The notes under the pieces were generated by a model. That model was not told where the DNA came from. It searched no databases and saw only the letters and a list, made by a program, of their open reading frames with translations. Positions 26,901-32,630 of a DNA stretch of 32,681 nt are shown here, in pieces. Source of the stretch: Candidatus Parcubacteria bacterium (GTDB taxonomy: Bacteria; Patescibacteriota; Patescibacteriia; Patescibacteriales; UBA12075); contig JAGLIO010000002.1 of the NCBI GenBank assembly GCA_023142915.1, positions 1-32,681 of the forward strand, written 5' to 3'. Position numbers and translations under genes: made by a program. The stretch's first letter is position 1. Each line of letters begins with the position of its first letter.

Positions 26901-29154
26901 GCACGTTAATTAACGGCTTGTGCGCAACTTCAAAACGTTGCCAATTATTAGAAGTGTTTATTATTTTTTCGCTCATTTCCAAAACACCGTCTTCCATTCC
27001 AATACCTGCTTCTATTTTTACGTCTGTTCCGCAATTTTTCATATAAAGGGAAAATGTAATTGGCATTTCACTAAAATCCAAGCCATTAACGTCGTTCGGA
27101 ATTGGAAATTGCGTATTCGTTAAATCAACAGCTCCGAGAGCAGCGCTCCATCTGCCGTCATACCCGTCTTCAACCCTTACCCACGCGCCGTCATCAGATT
27201 CAAAACTGGAATTATTTATTAAATTAGTTCCAAGACCTTGTTTAACCCGTATAAATTCATGGCACCCTTCGGCATCTTCATCGCATTCTTCAACGTCTCC
27301 GTCTAAATACATTTTATTGCCATTGAACATATTACAATCATATTCATTGTTTAAAAAATCATAATCTTGGCAATATGCTTTACAGCCGGCATTATCAGCG
27401 TTACAGCCCTCGTAATTAAGCGTATTTTCCAAATAAGAAGCAGACTGTCCATCTTGTTTTTTAAATGTCTGACAAGTGTTAAATTCGGAGTCGCAGGACT
27501 CTCCGTTAAAGTCCCATTTTCGCCTCTCTTTAGAGCAATAACCGTATAATTCGCAAGAACCGTCATCGTTTTCTTTTATGCAAGACTGCTCATCAGCGCA
27601 ATAATTATCATTGCGCACAATCGCCAGCACGCTATCGCTGTCTTCGCCCATAATTTTCTCTGTAATAATTTCCGGACCAGGACCTTCTTTTTTACAATAA
27701 TTCAAAGGAGCTTTTAAAACCCAGGTTGGATCAACCAACCCCTTGCACCAATTAGCAAAATACCCGTCATGCTCGTCACCTGCGCTAAAACACGCGACCA
27801 TATCGCCTAAATCTTTTGTACCCTCAATGTTTCCAAGATTATCCTTAATATATTCCGCCGCCAATTCCCATCCTACCGGAATAATCCTGAATTTTCGCAA
27901 AATCAGCATTGAACGATAAGGAAAGCCTCCGTTATGCTCCGGCTCCAGCCCGTCAGAATCAAAACCAAATGTCCAATCAGGATTCAAATATCCTTTTTCA
28001 ATGGCATCGCTAACGCTATTTTTTTCAGCAATCGCCTCCCGAAATTTATCAGTAATCACGCAATTAGTCGGCCCTGCTTTTTGCGGATCAGGACATGCTG
28101 TTAATTCTGCCAAAATCTCATAATCTCCGCGCACATCAAAAACAGGTTCATTCAAAACCGCAAACCGCGCTTCAGCGCCTTTCGCGCCTTCGCTGTAAGG
28201 ACTAGATTCATAATCGCTAAACCCCGTAAAACCGCCCCAATCGCCTTGATAACTGTTCTCAGGAAACTTCAAAACCAAGCCGTCTTTAAACCATTTTTTC
28301 GCTAATTTTCCAATTAAAGTATTTATAAACATATCAATTGAATCGGCAATTACGTTACCAGTATAAACATTTTCTCCGTCAGTAGCCGTATCAAGTGTTT
28401 CTTCAGCATAATCATGAACCAACTCAGATGGAGTTGTTATATATCCGCTTATTTTTTCGGTTACTGGTTTAAATGTATTTTTCATCCATACATTTGTTTT
28501 TTCTTTTTTTTCATCAGCCACTTTGTCAACTATTTTACTTTGCAAAGACAAGGCAGTTCCAAGATCATTTTGCCTTGGATCGTACATGGCCTGAAAACGA
28601 TTTAAAAAATTAGGATCATTAAGAGTTTCCTCCCAGTTGTCTTTCATTTCAGTAAACGTACAATCAGGCTCACCAGGACGTCTGCTTCTATATAAACCTA
28701 AGCCGACTTTAAGCTTTATTGCCGGATTTAATTCGCAAAGATCAAAATTATACTCTTTGCCAAATTCTTCCATAAAATCCCCGGCAGCCACATCAGCCGC
28801 GTTAGTTAAAAAATCTCCAAAATTATCAGTCTGAAACATCGGTGCTTGCCCTTTGTCGCCGGTAGCCAAATAAGTAGCGGCGTCATAAGCCAACCTATCT
28901 AAAAATGTTCCCAAAGCAGACTTAAAAGCAATGGCAGCCGCGGCATCGCCCTCCTTTGTGCTTGTCCAATTCCAAAAAGAAACCGCCCAGTCTTTCATAT
29001 TTTGAATTATGCCTTCCTCAGTTGCCGCTGTTCCCTTTGCATCTGTTGTCATTACCTCCGCTGCCCATACATTAATGGCATTAAACAACGTAGAAAATGA
29101 AATTAAAAAAATTAATAAAACAATAATAGCTTTTTTTATTTTATATTCTTTCAT
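20911..29154 (-). CDS. Giant secreted Cys-rich protein with carbohydrate-binding-like domains
   Basis: 2747 residues. A signal peptide (KKAIIVLLIFLISFSTLF, ending near NVWAAE at about 32) leads to a roughly 500-residue region without recognised domains. From about 580 to 1760 a Cys pair motif C-x4-x-[GQ]-C recurs at least nine times, for example CNADNAGC, CDEDAEGC, CHESAVGC and CPASESGC. Between these lie three or four jelly-roll modules like carbohydrate-binding family 4/9, recognisable by starts such as NLINNSSFESDDGAW and GNGSFEMYDSDNYPLDW and ends such as YIDNIRLVE and YFDNIRITP. The C terminus (WADGVVD...FIHYYTIGTYDKIGVALTDNWG) resembles a PKD-type domain. There is no obvious C-terminal anchor. 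It is the first gene of the secretion block and is probably a surface or released adhesin. Function unknown. Confidence 0.85.
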   Translation of the reverse strand: MKEYKIKKAIIVLLIFLISFSTLFNAINVWAAEVMTTDAKGTAATEEGIIQNMKDWAVSFWNWTSTKEGDAAAAIAFKSALGTFLDRLAYDAATYLATGDKGQAPMFQTDNFGDFLTNAADVAAGDFMEEFGKEYNFDLCELNPAIKLKVGLGLYRSRRPGEPDCTFTEMKDNWEETLNDPNFLNRFQAMYDPRQNDLGTALSLQSKIVDKVADEKKEKTNVWMKNTFKPVTEKISGYITTPSELVHDYAEETLDTATDGENVYTGNVIADSIDMFINTLIGKLAKKWFKDGLVLKFPENSYQGDWGGFTGFSDYESSPYSEGAKGAEARFAVLNEPVFDVRGDYEILAELTACPDPQKAGPTNCVITDKFREAIAEKNSVSDAIEKGYLNPDWTFGFDSDGLEPEHNGGFPYRSMLILRKFRIIPVGWELAAEYIKDNLGNIEGTKDLGDMVACFSAGDEHDGYFANWCKGLVDPTWVLKAPLNYCKKEGPGPEIITEKIMGEDSDSVLAIVRNDNYCADEQSCIKENDDGSCELYGYCSKERRKWDFNGESCDSEFNTCQTFKKQDGQSASYLENTLNYEGCNADNAGCKAYCQDYDFLNNEYDCNMFNGNKMYLDGDVEECDEDAEGCHEFIRVKQGLGTNLINNSSFESDDGAWVRVEDGYDGRWSAALGAVDLTNTQFPIPNDVNGLDFSEMPITFSLYMKNCGTDVKIEAGIGMEDGVLEMSEKIINTSNNWQRFEVAHKPLINVPCDQIFVSIENQEAGCLIDAVQLEFNERATRYKDYQESNVVYQKLAPDYLNCSESESVTSFMQIANWIFQESIDPVLGHCGSPPGSGPEGTRVDNPSGAYLVANGGDWELGLGPNTWGFGEDAPNLDGLSNNDYDGMLISDPINVPNSATALHLWRNVKMRSFDLHPGLPDIPDAYYLEIRDATGNSVLATIESWEPSVWSVNNLTDYDAGAINYDISAFAGQTITISMQLVGHQSVNDCLDGSGDDALAQISDVYIVYESVAGIDSPKCDNFSRWCNADEVGCDMYTAVKDKMSIAGKATADDYCPDECVGYNEYFQTQTAFDSLQPQYFVPASAEKCGASSVGCDEFTNLDELGLGAEAREYYSELRQCRKPDESCAEFYTWEGSSETGYQLRVYNLEKDGIASDYGPQTTRNDASECSKEIYNKPATDPDYNSDCREFYNKNGEITYHLYTRTISCSDNCHPYRRTENNIIENEATAVFWCNEECNGDFDCESKCVAADCENQSNTKVCVFDSGEAVFCKNGGLWNSQHERCLYDAVPGEGKKCSAKQAGCREYSGSSGNNMRFILNDDIESGTNENWQGDLPVALNPSSEALMVGGHSLYVSGADNEIFKILGSILELDKSYYISFIAKSADAGAFTGIGFGVDNVDIEFELGEANNYELDSEWKFYNFNLTSLNNDTLDYIISNEEKIIIQADSKFYIDNIRLVEIIDRYYLIKNSWDIDACMYDVSDIIQDRYYNLGCESYLNTQSEIHNLRQFSKLCHESAVGCELMIDTYNYSEFGSADLPLAPTDVSPTINIPKDKFIFAVYDKDKQCYSADKGCERLGEPYTYENQVKYSDIFLKNNPDKYETILCGSDAVQCEIWLAGDGTEYFKDPGDQVCEYIQPYGDVNSIGWYKKQIKKCDIDNSGEINDPDIGPIENEICHESSDCASDGNVCDSNDDCAENMECEDNKCYNSCVLDKFNYKCLTEFKTIGYGGQEIQVYQPSAGWTGVCPASESGCSELIDPVSKFSTNLIFNNDFLQDDDSNGVPDGWVANVQDINMGSYTLYRLAGSNNAGNITIDCPNDIYRLDENNNLLNIGNSFALQLSLTEVKSALIYSDSNTDCAIEVDAASGDVELKKAIIDYQINYDLDMSSCNGVVDFEKGCVLLNERAITGTGFVGLKFDANLTINDGNGTSPAVGAATNRNANQLIKVQPDRVCAEWLACRSSMEDLMTGEHKCYNVGNCVKMNSSGQCQSFVNYSGIHSFNINNDQDTSGYVIMDQYHLGNMQEVGAEANVGNGSFEMYDSDNYPLDWYLDGTIWDPDYAYVINNPYEAEISGIVYPMEGRSLLKLGAGQRLVSNSTQVEVGQDYYISYMVNTYHLSSTNNDAKAQVVLTGGANEIFESDESVYGWTAMTKSFKPTSGFMEISLQAESVSGADLKGSIYFDNIRITPVIETPDFIPKTCRLYPTQESFTCNSYDMIKGIDKGMEGYCMEYDRYPGNRDACLMWYPVDRIKSSSIIERGVGYEGKFPVYYCADMDANFDFVEKRTSKIIFDKDDYCCDLDFWAGIVDWTGIGSLVTEGEWRSGLDIALSGAGCGSHYSEYYDGCLDADYKLAVMVYEDGECGGGWDLGTEYNIRYTCVPKNDVAYPAIFGSWYVYDGDLVHNEPDSDPPVMIYNYTTSELMYPENYRLQCDKFYQVVSDTADDKAWTGRVRTGSDYALSGLGGYVYGDEDPPFGSAIIPAEVKSPEDWDGIVSTDEYDRLFFRENLSESVISGLPYGCHGPSCKDIGRCSNHEEIVCAHPYPGGAWDYGDENSDEHYLDLQCPAGETCDLINNLDNVDSNDTKDIISSLFVESYRTVIWDWGANRYDIDNIIDNILPPADCLPADIIDRYAAVNGPTCKILPIIDNVTLEDGSDNVVWGGVAPTFTIINSGYYTLKFTSVIDEEQLPLSRIDIDWADGVVDSPAAYGELNDRPNIEEPHEFIHYYTIGTYDKIGVALTDNWGASASN

Positions 29155-29188
29155 GTATTTAAAAATTAATAATTTGTTTGCTATTTCC

Positions 29189-29210
29189 GCCTAGGCATTA
29201 ATGCCTAGGC
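29189..29210. repeat. Perfect 22-base palindrome
   Basis: Arms GCCTAGGCATT and AATGCCTAGGC are directly abutting. It is followed on the plus strand by TACATTTTTT. It matches the element at 29302-29323 at 18 of 22 positions, so both are copies of one family. Confidence 0.85.
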
Positions 29211-29222
29211 TACATTTTTTTA

Positions 29223-29240
29223 ATCCCGTTGAAACGGGAT
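29223..29240. repeat. Small hairpin ATCCCGTT/AACGGGAT
   Basis: 8-base perfect arms with a GA loop. It would lie in the leader of the giant gene mRNA if the promoter at 29259-29287 is used. Confidence 0.6.
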
Positions 29241-29258
29241 ATTATTATTGATGTTTTT

Positions 29259-29287
29259 ATTATATAGCCCGATTTATCGGGCTTAAA
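29259..29287 (-). promoter_or_regulatory. Candidate promoter of the giant gene with a palindrome in its spacer
   Basis: On the minus strand TTTAAG (29282-29287) and a perfect TATAAT (29259-29264) are 17 bases apart. The spacer is almost entirely the palindrome AGCCCGAT/ATCGGGCT (29266-29283), which could be an operator. It would give a leader of roughly 100 bases with two further hairpins. The -35 is weak and A+T-rich DNA gives chance hits. Confidence 0.35.
29266..29283. repeat. Palindrome AGCCCGAT/ATCGGGCT
   Basis: 8-base perfect arms with a TT centre. No T tract follows on the minus strand, so it is not a terminator for the TSP3-motif gene. Confidence 0.7.
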
Positions 29288-29301
29288 AAATTATCAATTT
29301 A

Positions 29302-29329
29302 GCCCTGGCATTCATGCCTGGGCGTTTTT
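29302..29329 (+). repeat. Palindromic element followed by a T run
   Basis: Arms GCCCTGGCAT and ATGCCTGGGC (one mismatch), then GTTTTT. In the plus orientation it looks like a terminator but no plus-strand gene lies upstream. It is a sibling of the palindrome at 29189-29210. Confidence 0.65.
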
Positions 29330-29348
29330 AACAAATTTCCTCTTCTAA

Positions 29349-29378
29349 TATACTGGCCAGTATAATACCGGCTGGTAT
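29349..29378. repeat. Tandem operator-like palindromes
   Basis: The perfect 16-base palindrome TATACTGGCCAGTATA (29349-29364) is followed directly by an imperfect one with arms ATACC/GGTAT (29365-29378). The pair lies just beyond the stop of the TSP3-motif gene. Confidence 0.6.
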
Positions 29379-29390
29379 AATATAATTTGC

Positions 29391-30089
29391 TTAATTTACT
29401 TGCTCTTCCGCCAAAGCCTCGCTAAAACTCTCCATTAAATCTTTATCGCTGATTTGATCAAGAAGCGCTTTTTCCATTCCCGCTTCAATCAATAATTTCC
29501 TTAAATCATCCGCACTCATTTCCTCGCTTCCCAAATCACTAATTTGCGCGTTATTTGGTATAATCTGCGCGTTCAACTCTTCCAAGTCAATATTATTCGC
29601 AGTTCCCGGATTAACCAATTGAGCGTCTTCATTAAACAAAACATCATTATCGCAATCCCTGCCAGCCGGACAATTGGGATTTTTATTATTATCAATTTCT
29701 TCCTTATCTGAAAAACCGTCGCTGTCAGAATCTTCCAAATAAGGCGAGGTTTTATAAAAATTCAGTTCATCATAATCTGAAAGGCCGTCTTTGTCAGTAT
29801 CTTTATTTTGAAGATCAGCATCGCTTAAATCCGAACAATTTCCACTGGGACAAAATTTTTCCAAATCAGATCCGCTATCCCTGTCTTTTACTACGCTCGT
29901 TTTCGGCGAAAACGGAGAATAAATTCCTTTTTGAATATTAATTATTCCAAAAACAAAAACAATCACGGCAAAAAAAGCCAGAACTGCCAAAGCAATTTTT
30001 TGGCTAACTCCCAAACCGCTAAAAATATGAGATTGATTAGTTTCAATCTTATCTTCTGTTTGATTGTCTTTGTTATGATTTTCTTGCAT
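29391..30089 (-). CDS. Membrane-anchored protein with thrombospondin type-3 calcium motifs
   Basis: 232 residues. A polar N-terminal segment is followed by one transmembrane helix (about 31-51, IALAVLAFFAVIVFVFGII), then an extracytoplasmic region. Two thrombospondin type-3/EF-hand-like calcium loops are visible: DTDKDGLSDYDEL (about 97-109) and DSDSDGFSDKEEI (about 118-131). Two Cys pairs, CPSGNC and CPAGRDC, bracket them and may form disulfides. The tail is acidic and helical and ends MESFSEALAEEQVN. It is a likely surface or periplasmic structural protein; no enzyme activity is indicated. It precedes the giant gene on the same strand but is separated from it by the palindrome-rich gap. Confidence 0.8.
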   Translation of the reverse strand: MQENHNKDNQTEDKIETNQSHIFSGLGVSQKIALAVLAFFAVIVFVFGIINIQKGIYSPFSPKTSVVKDRDSGSDLEKFCPSGNCSDLSDADLQNKDTDKDGLSDYDELNFYKTSPYLEDSDSDGFSDKEEIDNNKNPNCPAGRDCDNDVLFNEDAQLVNPGTANNIDLEELNAQIIPNNAQISDLGSEEMSADDLRKLLIEAGMEKALLDQISDKDLMESFSEALAEEQVN

Positions 30090-30112
30090 GGGGAAAAAAT
30101 ATTTATAATAAA

Positions 30113-30142
30113 ATTATACCATATTTTGCCTAAAAACTCCAA
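30113..30142 (-). promoter_or_regulatory. Promoter of the TSP3-motif gene
   Basis: On the minus strand the extended -10 TGGTATAAT (TATAAT at 30113-30118) lies 18 bases after TTGGAG (30137-30142). The predicted leader is about 17 bases. The ATG at 30089 is preceded by TTTTTTCCCC, not a Shine-Dalgarno sequence. Confidence 0.6.
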
Positions 30143-30172
30143 ATTTTTTTTATTTATCGTTGTATCGCGATG

Positions 30173-30200
30173 GTAGAGACGCGCCGTGGCGCGTCTCTAC
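30173..30200. repeat. Perfect palindromic element after rsmA
   Basis: 13-base arms GTAGAGACGCGCC and GGCGCGTCTCTAC flank GT. It lies 16 bases beyond the rsmA stop. Weaker outer arms (GTTGTATCG and CGATATAACAAC) extend it. No T tract follows in the rsmA direction, so it is better described as a dispersed palindrome than as a classical terminator. Confidence 0.85.
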
Positions 30201-30215
30201 GATATAACAACAAAC

Positions 30216-31034
30216 CTAAAAATACCTCAACAACACCGCCCAATCTTCAACCGACATCTCCTGCGCTCTGATTTTTTCATTAAAACCAGCTTTTTTAAGC
30301 CACTCTCCCGCCTGCTTTTGATTAATATGATAACCGTTTGCCAAATTATTTTTCAACATTTTACGTTTTGAACTAAATCCGATTTTAACTAATTGAAAAA
30401 ATTTCTTTTCAAATTCACCGACAAAAACATGGCAGTGACCTGTTCCTACTAATTTAATTATCGCGCTATCAACTTTTGGCATCGGCCAAAAATCCGTTTT
30501 TGGCGCATATTCAATAATTTCCGCTTTTGCGTAAAACTGTACTGAAACCGCGAGCAGGCTCATTTTACCGGGTTTGGCAATAATTCGCTCAGCAACTTCT
30601 TTTTGCAACATCAAAACCATTGAACTTGGCTTATTATCACAGCTTAAAAATTTCCGTAAAAAAACCGAGGTGATATTATATGGAAGATTTGCAACAACTT
30701 TATAATTTGGAATTTTAAAATTAATATCCAAAATATCCTCATTAACAACTTCAATATTGCTTATATTTTTTTCTTTTAAATTCGCCCTAAGCAACTCAGC
30801 CAGCTTATCATCCAACTCAACCGCGATTACTTTTTTAGCTTTCCCTGCCAATTTCTCAGTTAAAAATCCTAATCCCGATCCCACCTCTAAAACAGTATTA
30901 TTTTTATCAATTTTTGCTGAATCCACTATTAAATCATAAACATCTTCATTAATTAAAAAATTCTGCCCACGCGAGCGGGCAGGTTTGATGTTGTTTTCTT
31001 TGCAGATTTGTTTGGTTTTATTAAGTAAATTCAT
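30216..31034 (-). CDS. rsmA: 16S rRNA dimethyladenosine transferase
   Basis: 272 residues from the ATG at 31034. RsmA (KsgA) dimethylates two adjacent adenosines near the 3' end of 16S rRNA. The substrate-side start ARSRGQNFLINEDV, SAM-binding motif I LEVGSGLGF (about 49-57), the acidic VELDD motif, and catalytic motif IV NLPYN (116-120) are all intact, as is the C-terminal VKIGFSSKRKMLKNNL. An upstream in-frame ATG at 31109 would extend it by 25 residues, but that stretch contains the promoter, so I reject it. Residues of about 196-206 (VGTGHCHVFVG) fall between VDSAIIKL and FEKKFFQLVKIGF and are encoded by a decayed copy of the intergenic palindrome of 15416-15450. Confidence 0.95.
   Translation of the reverse strand: MNLLNKTKQICKENNIKPARSRGQNFLINEDVYDLIVDSAKIDKNNTVLEVGSGLGFLTEKLAGKAKKVIAVELDDKLAELLRANLKEKNISNIEVVNEDILDINFKIPNYKVVANLPYNITSVFLRKFLSCDNKPSSMVLMLQKEVAERIIAKPGKMSLLAVSVQFYAKAEIIEYAPKTDFWPMPKVDSAIIKLVGTGHCHVFVGEFEKKFFQLVKIGFSSKRKMLKNNLANGYHINQKQAGEWLKKAGFNEKIRAQEMSVEDWAVLLRYF
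30421..30450. repeat. Decayed palindromic element inside rsmA
   Basis: 24 of 30 bases match the intergenic palindrome at 15421-15450, including the uninterrupted run CCTGTTCCTAC. The right arm is kept and the left arm has changed, so the hairpin is now imperfect. The rsmA frame is open through it. Confidence 0.65.
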
Positions 31035-31043
31035 TACTATTTT

Positions 31044-31052
31044 ATTATAGCA
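31044..31052 (-). promoter_or_regulatory. Extended -10 promoter of rsmA, nearly leaderless
   Basis: Minus strand TGCTATAAT with TATAAT at 31044-31049. The expected start point lies only about 3 bases before the ATG at 31034, so the mRNA would have almost no leader. The upstream -35 position is only a T run. Confidence 0.6.
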
Positions 31053-31054
31053 TA

Positions 31055-31082
31055 TTGAATATTTTAAAAAAAATGCTATAAT
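31055..31082 (+). promoter_or_regulatory. Promoter of the plus-strand secreted-protein genes
   Basis: TTGAAT (31055-31060), 16 bases, then TATAAT (31077-31082) with the extended element TGC. The ATG is at 31103, giving a leader of about 13 bases. It forms an inverted repeat with the rsmA promoter. Confidence 0.65.
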
Positions 31083-31102
31083 TAAATTATAAATTTTAAA
31101 AT

Positions 31103-31474
31103 ATGGCAATATTAAAAAATAAAATAAATTTATTGTTTTATTCTTCTATTATTTTTTTTATTATCACTTGCTCTACGCATATTTTTAATAAAAATAAAAC
31201 AGCCAACGCTATCGGATCTAGCGGCGGCAGAATATCAACAATAATTCTACCAAGATCTCCTGATTGCACTCCTCAAATGTGTACTTGCAATTCGGCATAC
31301 ATGGTTACTATTGTGCCTTACGGCGGGAATGATTCTGTTTTGTGCATTCCCGTAATAAACATTCCAGTCACCGGATTAACAATCTCTATGAGTAGCATAG
31401 GTTACAAAATGCTTGGTTATTGGACAGCAACGCAACCAACTGCAGCGTCAGGCAACTGGGGAACATCACCTTAA
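31103..31474 (+). CDS. Small secreted Cys-containing hypothetical protein
   Basis: 123 residues. A signal-like N terminus (NKINLLFYSSIIFFIITCSTHIF) precedes a mature part of about 90 residues rich in Gly, Ser, Thr and Pro. Four Cys residues are present after the signal, in SPDCTPQMCTCNSAY and SVLCIPVIN, suggesting two disulfides. The C terminus is aromatic and small-residue rich (YWTATQPTAASGNWGTSP). No family was recognised; a secreted or pilin-like surface protein is possible. It is the first gene after the divergent promoter and precedes the next gene by 13 bases, so the two are probably co-transcribed. Confidence 0.7.
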   Translation: MAILKNKINLLFYSSIIFFIITCSTHIFNKNKTANAIGSSGGRISTIILPRSPDCTPQMCTCNSAYMVTIVPYGGNDSVLCIPVINIPVTGLTISMSSIGYKMLGYWTATQPTAASGNWGTSP

Positions 31475-31487
31475 TTTTATTAAATTT

Positions 31488-32630
31488 ATGAAAAAAAATA
31501 AAAAATTATTAATCTCAATAACATTAATTATCACATCTTTATGTTTTATTTTTTTTGATAATAAATTATTGGCGCAGCACACAATTTCATCAGAACTAAA
31601 AGGAAAAATTCTTTTGCAAGTTGAAGAGCACGGAGAGGCTTGGTATGTTTATCCTTATGATTTAAAAAAATACTATCTTGGAAAACCAAAAGACGCTTTT
31701 GACATTATGCGCAATCTTGGTATTGGAATATCTAATAACGATATAAAACAAATCCCAATAGCCGAGGCAAATTTTATAGGCAAAGATGATGATAATGACG
31801 GTTTATCCAATGAAATTGAAGACAGTATCGGAACTGATAAAAATAATTCCGATTCTGACAATGACGGGTATAATGATAAAACTGAAATACTGAATAATCA
31901 TAACCCTCTCAACAATAAATCCCTAACAATAAACACTGAGCTTCAAAAAAAATTATCCGGATTAATACTAATGCAAATAGAACAAAACGGCGAAGCTTGG
32001 TATGTCAATCCTGGTAATTTAAAAAGATATTATCTTGGAAAACCGTTAGACGCATTCAATCTGATGCGCAACCTTGGACTGGGAATCACAAATAAAAATA
32101 TAGCGAAAATTGAAGAATACAAAATCAATCAAGAATATACAACTGAAAATATTATAAAAAAATTTACAAATCTAATAAATAACTCAGATAACATAAGAAA
32201 ATATACTGATTCAAGTTATAATTTTAATTTTGATTACCCTAATGATTGGAAAATTAAAAAATATGAAAATCAGCCTTATATCACTCAAATAACAGATTCT
32301 GAAAGAGATTATATTATAGAAAAAAAAGGAGTAATTTCTTTAAATTATTTTAAAATTCAAAATAATACAAACACAAATGTTGATACTTTTAGGGTTGCCT
32401 CAAAAGGCAAGTCAACCGTATTAAGCGATGAAGAAAAAAATATAAACAATAAGGAAGCTTACGAAAATTCCTATGAACATCTTTTGGCATATGAAAAAAC
32501 AACCACAATTCAAATAGACTCAGATGAATTTATACAAATTACCTTAGCTACGGCAAAGCATAACAATGATTATTATATTAATATATATGATAATTTATTA
32601 AGAAGCATCCAATTTACAGCTCAGCAATAA
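31488..32630 (+). CDS. Secreted protein with two WYV-YYLGK repeats and calcium motifs
   Basis: 380 residues. The start at 31488 is chosen because MKKNKKLLISITLIITSLCF is a clear signal peptide; the in-frame ATG at 31413 would place 25 polar residues before it and overlap the preceding gene. Two copies of a roughly 50-residue module (about 38-88 and 157-207) share LLQVEEHGEAWYV or LMQIEQNGEAWYV, KYYLGKP-x-DAF and MRNLG-x-GI. Between them are thrombospondin type-3-like calcium loops DDDNDGLSNEIED and DSDNDGYNDKTEI (about 100-135). The C-terminal part (from about 240, SSYNFNFDYPNDWKI) resembles PsbP-like domains. A surface protein of unknown function. The remaining 51 bases to the window end show no feature. 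Confidence 0.82.
   Translation: MKKNKKLLISITLIITSLCFIFFDNKLLAQHTISSELKGKILLQVEEHGEAWYVYPYDLKKYYLGKPKDAFDIMRNLGIGISNNDIKQIPIAEANFIGKDDDNDGLSNEIEDSIGTDKNNSDSDNDGYNDKTEILNNHNPLNNKSLTINTELQKKLSGLILMQIEQNGEAWYVNPGNLKRYYLGKPLDAFNLMRNLGLGITNKNIAKIEEYKINQEYTTENIIKKFTNLINNSDNIRKYTDSSYNFNFDYPNDWKIKKYENQPYITQITDSERDYIIEKKGVISLNYFKIQNNTNTNVDTFRVASKGKSTVLSDEEKNINNKEAYENSYEHLLAYEKTTTIQIDSDEFIQITLATAKHNNDYYINIYDNLLRSIQFTAQQ

Larger units (their letters stand above)
29155..29390. other. Gene-free region packed with palindromes
   Basis: This 236-base gap between the TSP3-motif gene and the giant gene contains no credible gene on either strand. It holds five separate inverted repeats, listed individually, and is the most palindrome-dense part of the window. 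It should include the promoter of the secretion block. Confidence 0.8.

Noticed and set aside
29302-29329. Terminator for a plus-strand gene
   Set aside because: No plus-strand gene lies upstream, and a sibling palindrome without a function in termination is nearby, so it is listed as a repeat.
31035-31109. 25-residue N-terminal extension of RsmA from the ATG at 31109
   Set aside because: The extension is encoded by the promoter region and is hydrophobic and unlike RsmA starts; the ATG at 31034 gives a standard N terminus.
31413-31487. Earlier start of the WYV-YYLGK repeat protein
   Set aside because: It would overlap the preceding gene and hide the signal peptide that begins at 31488.
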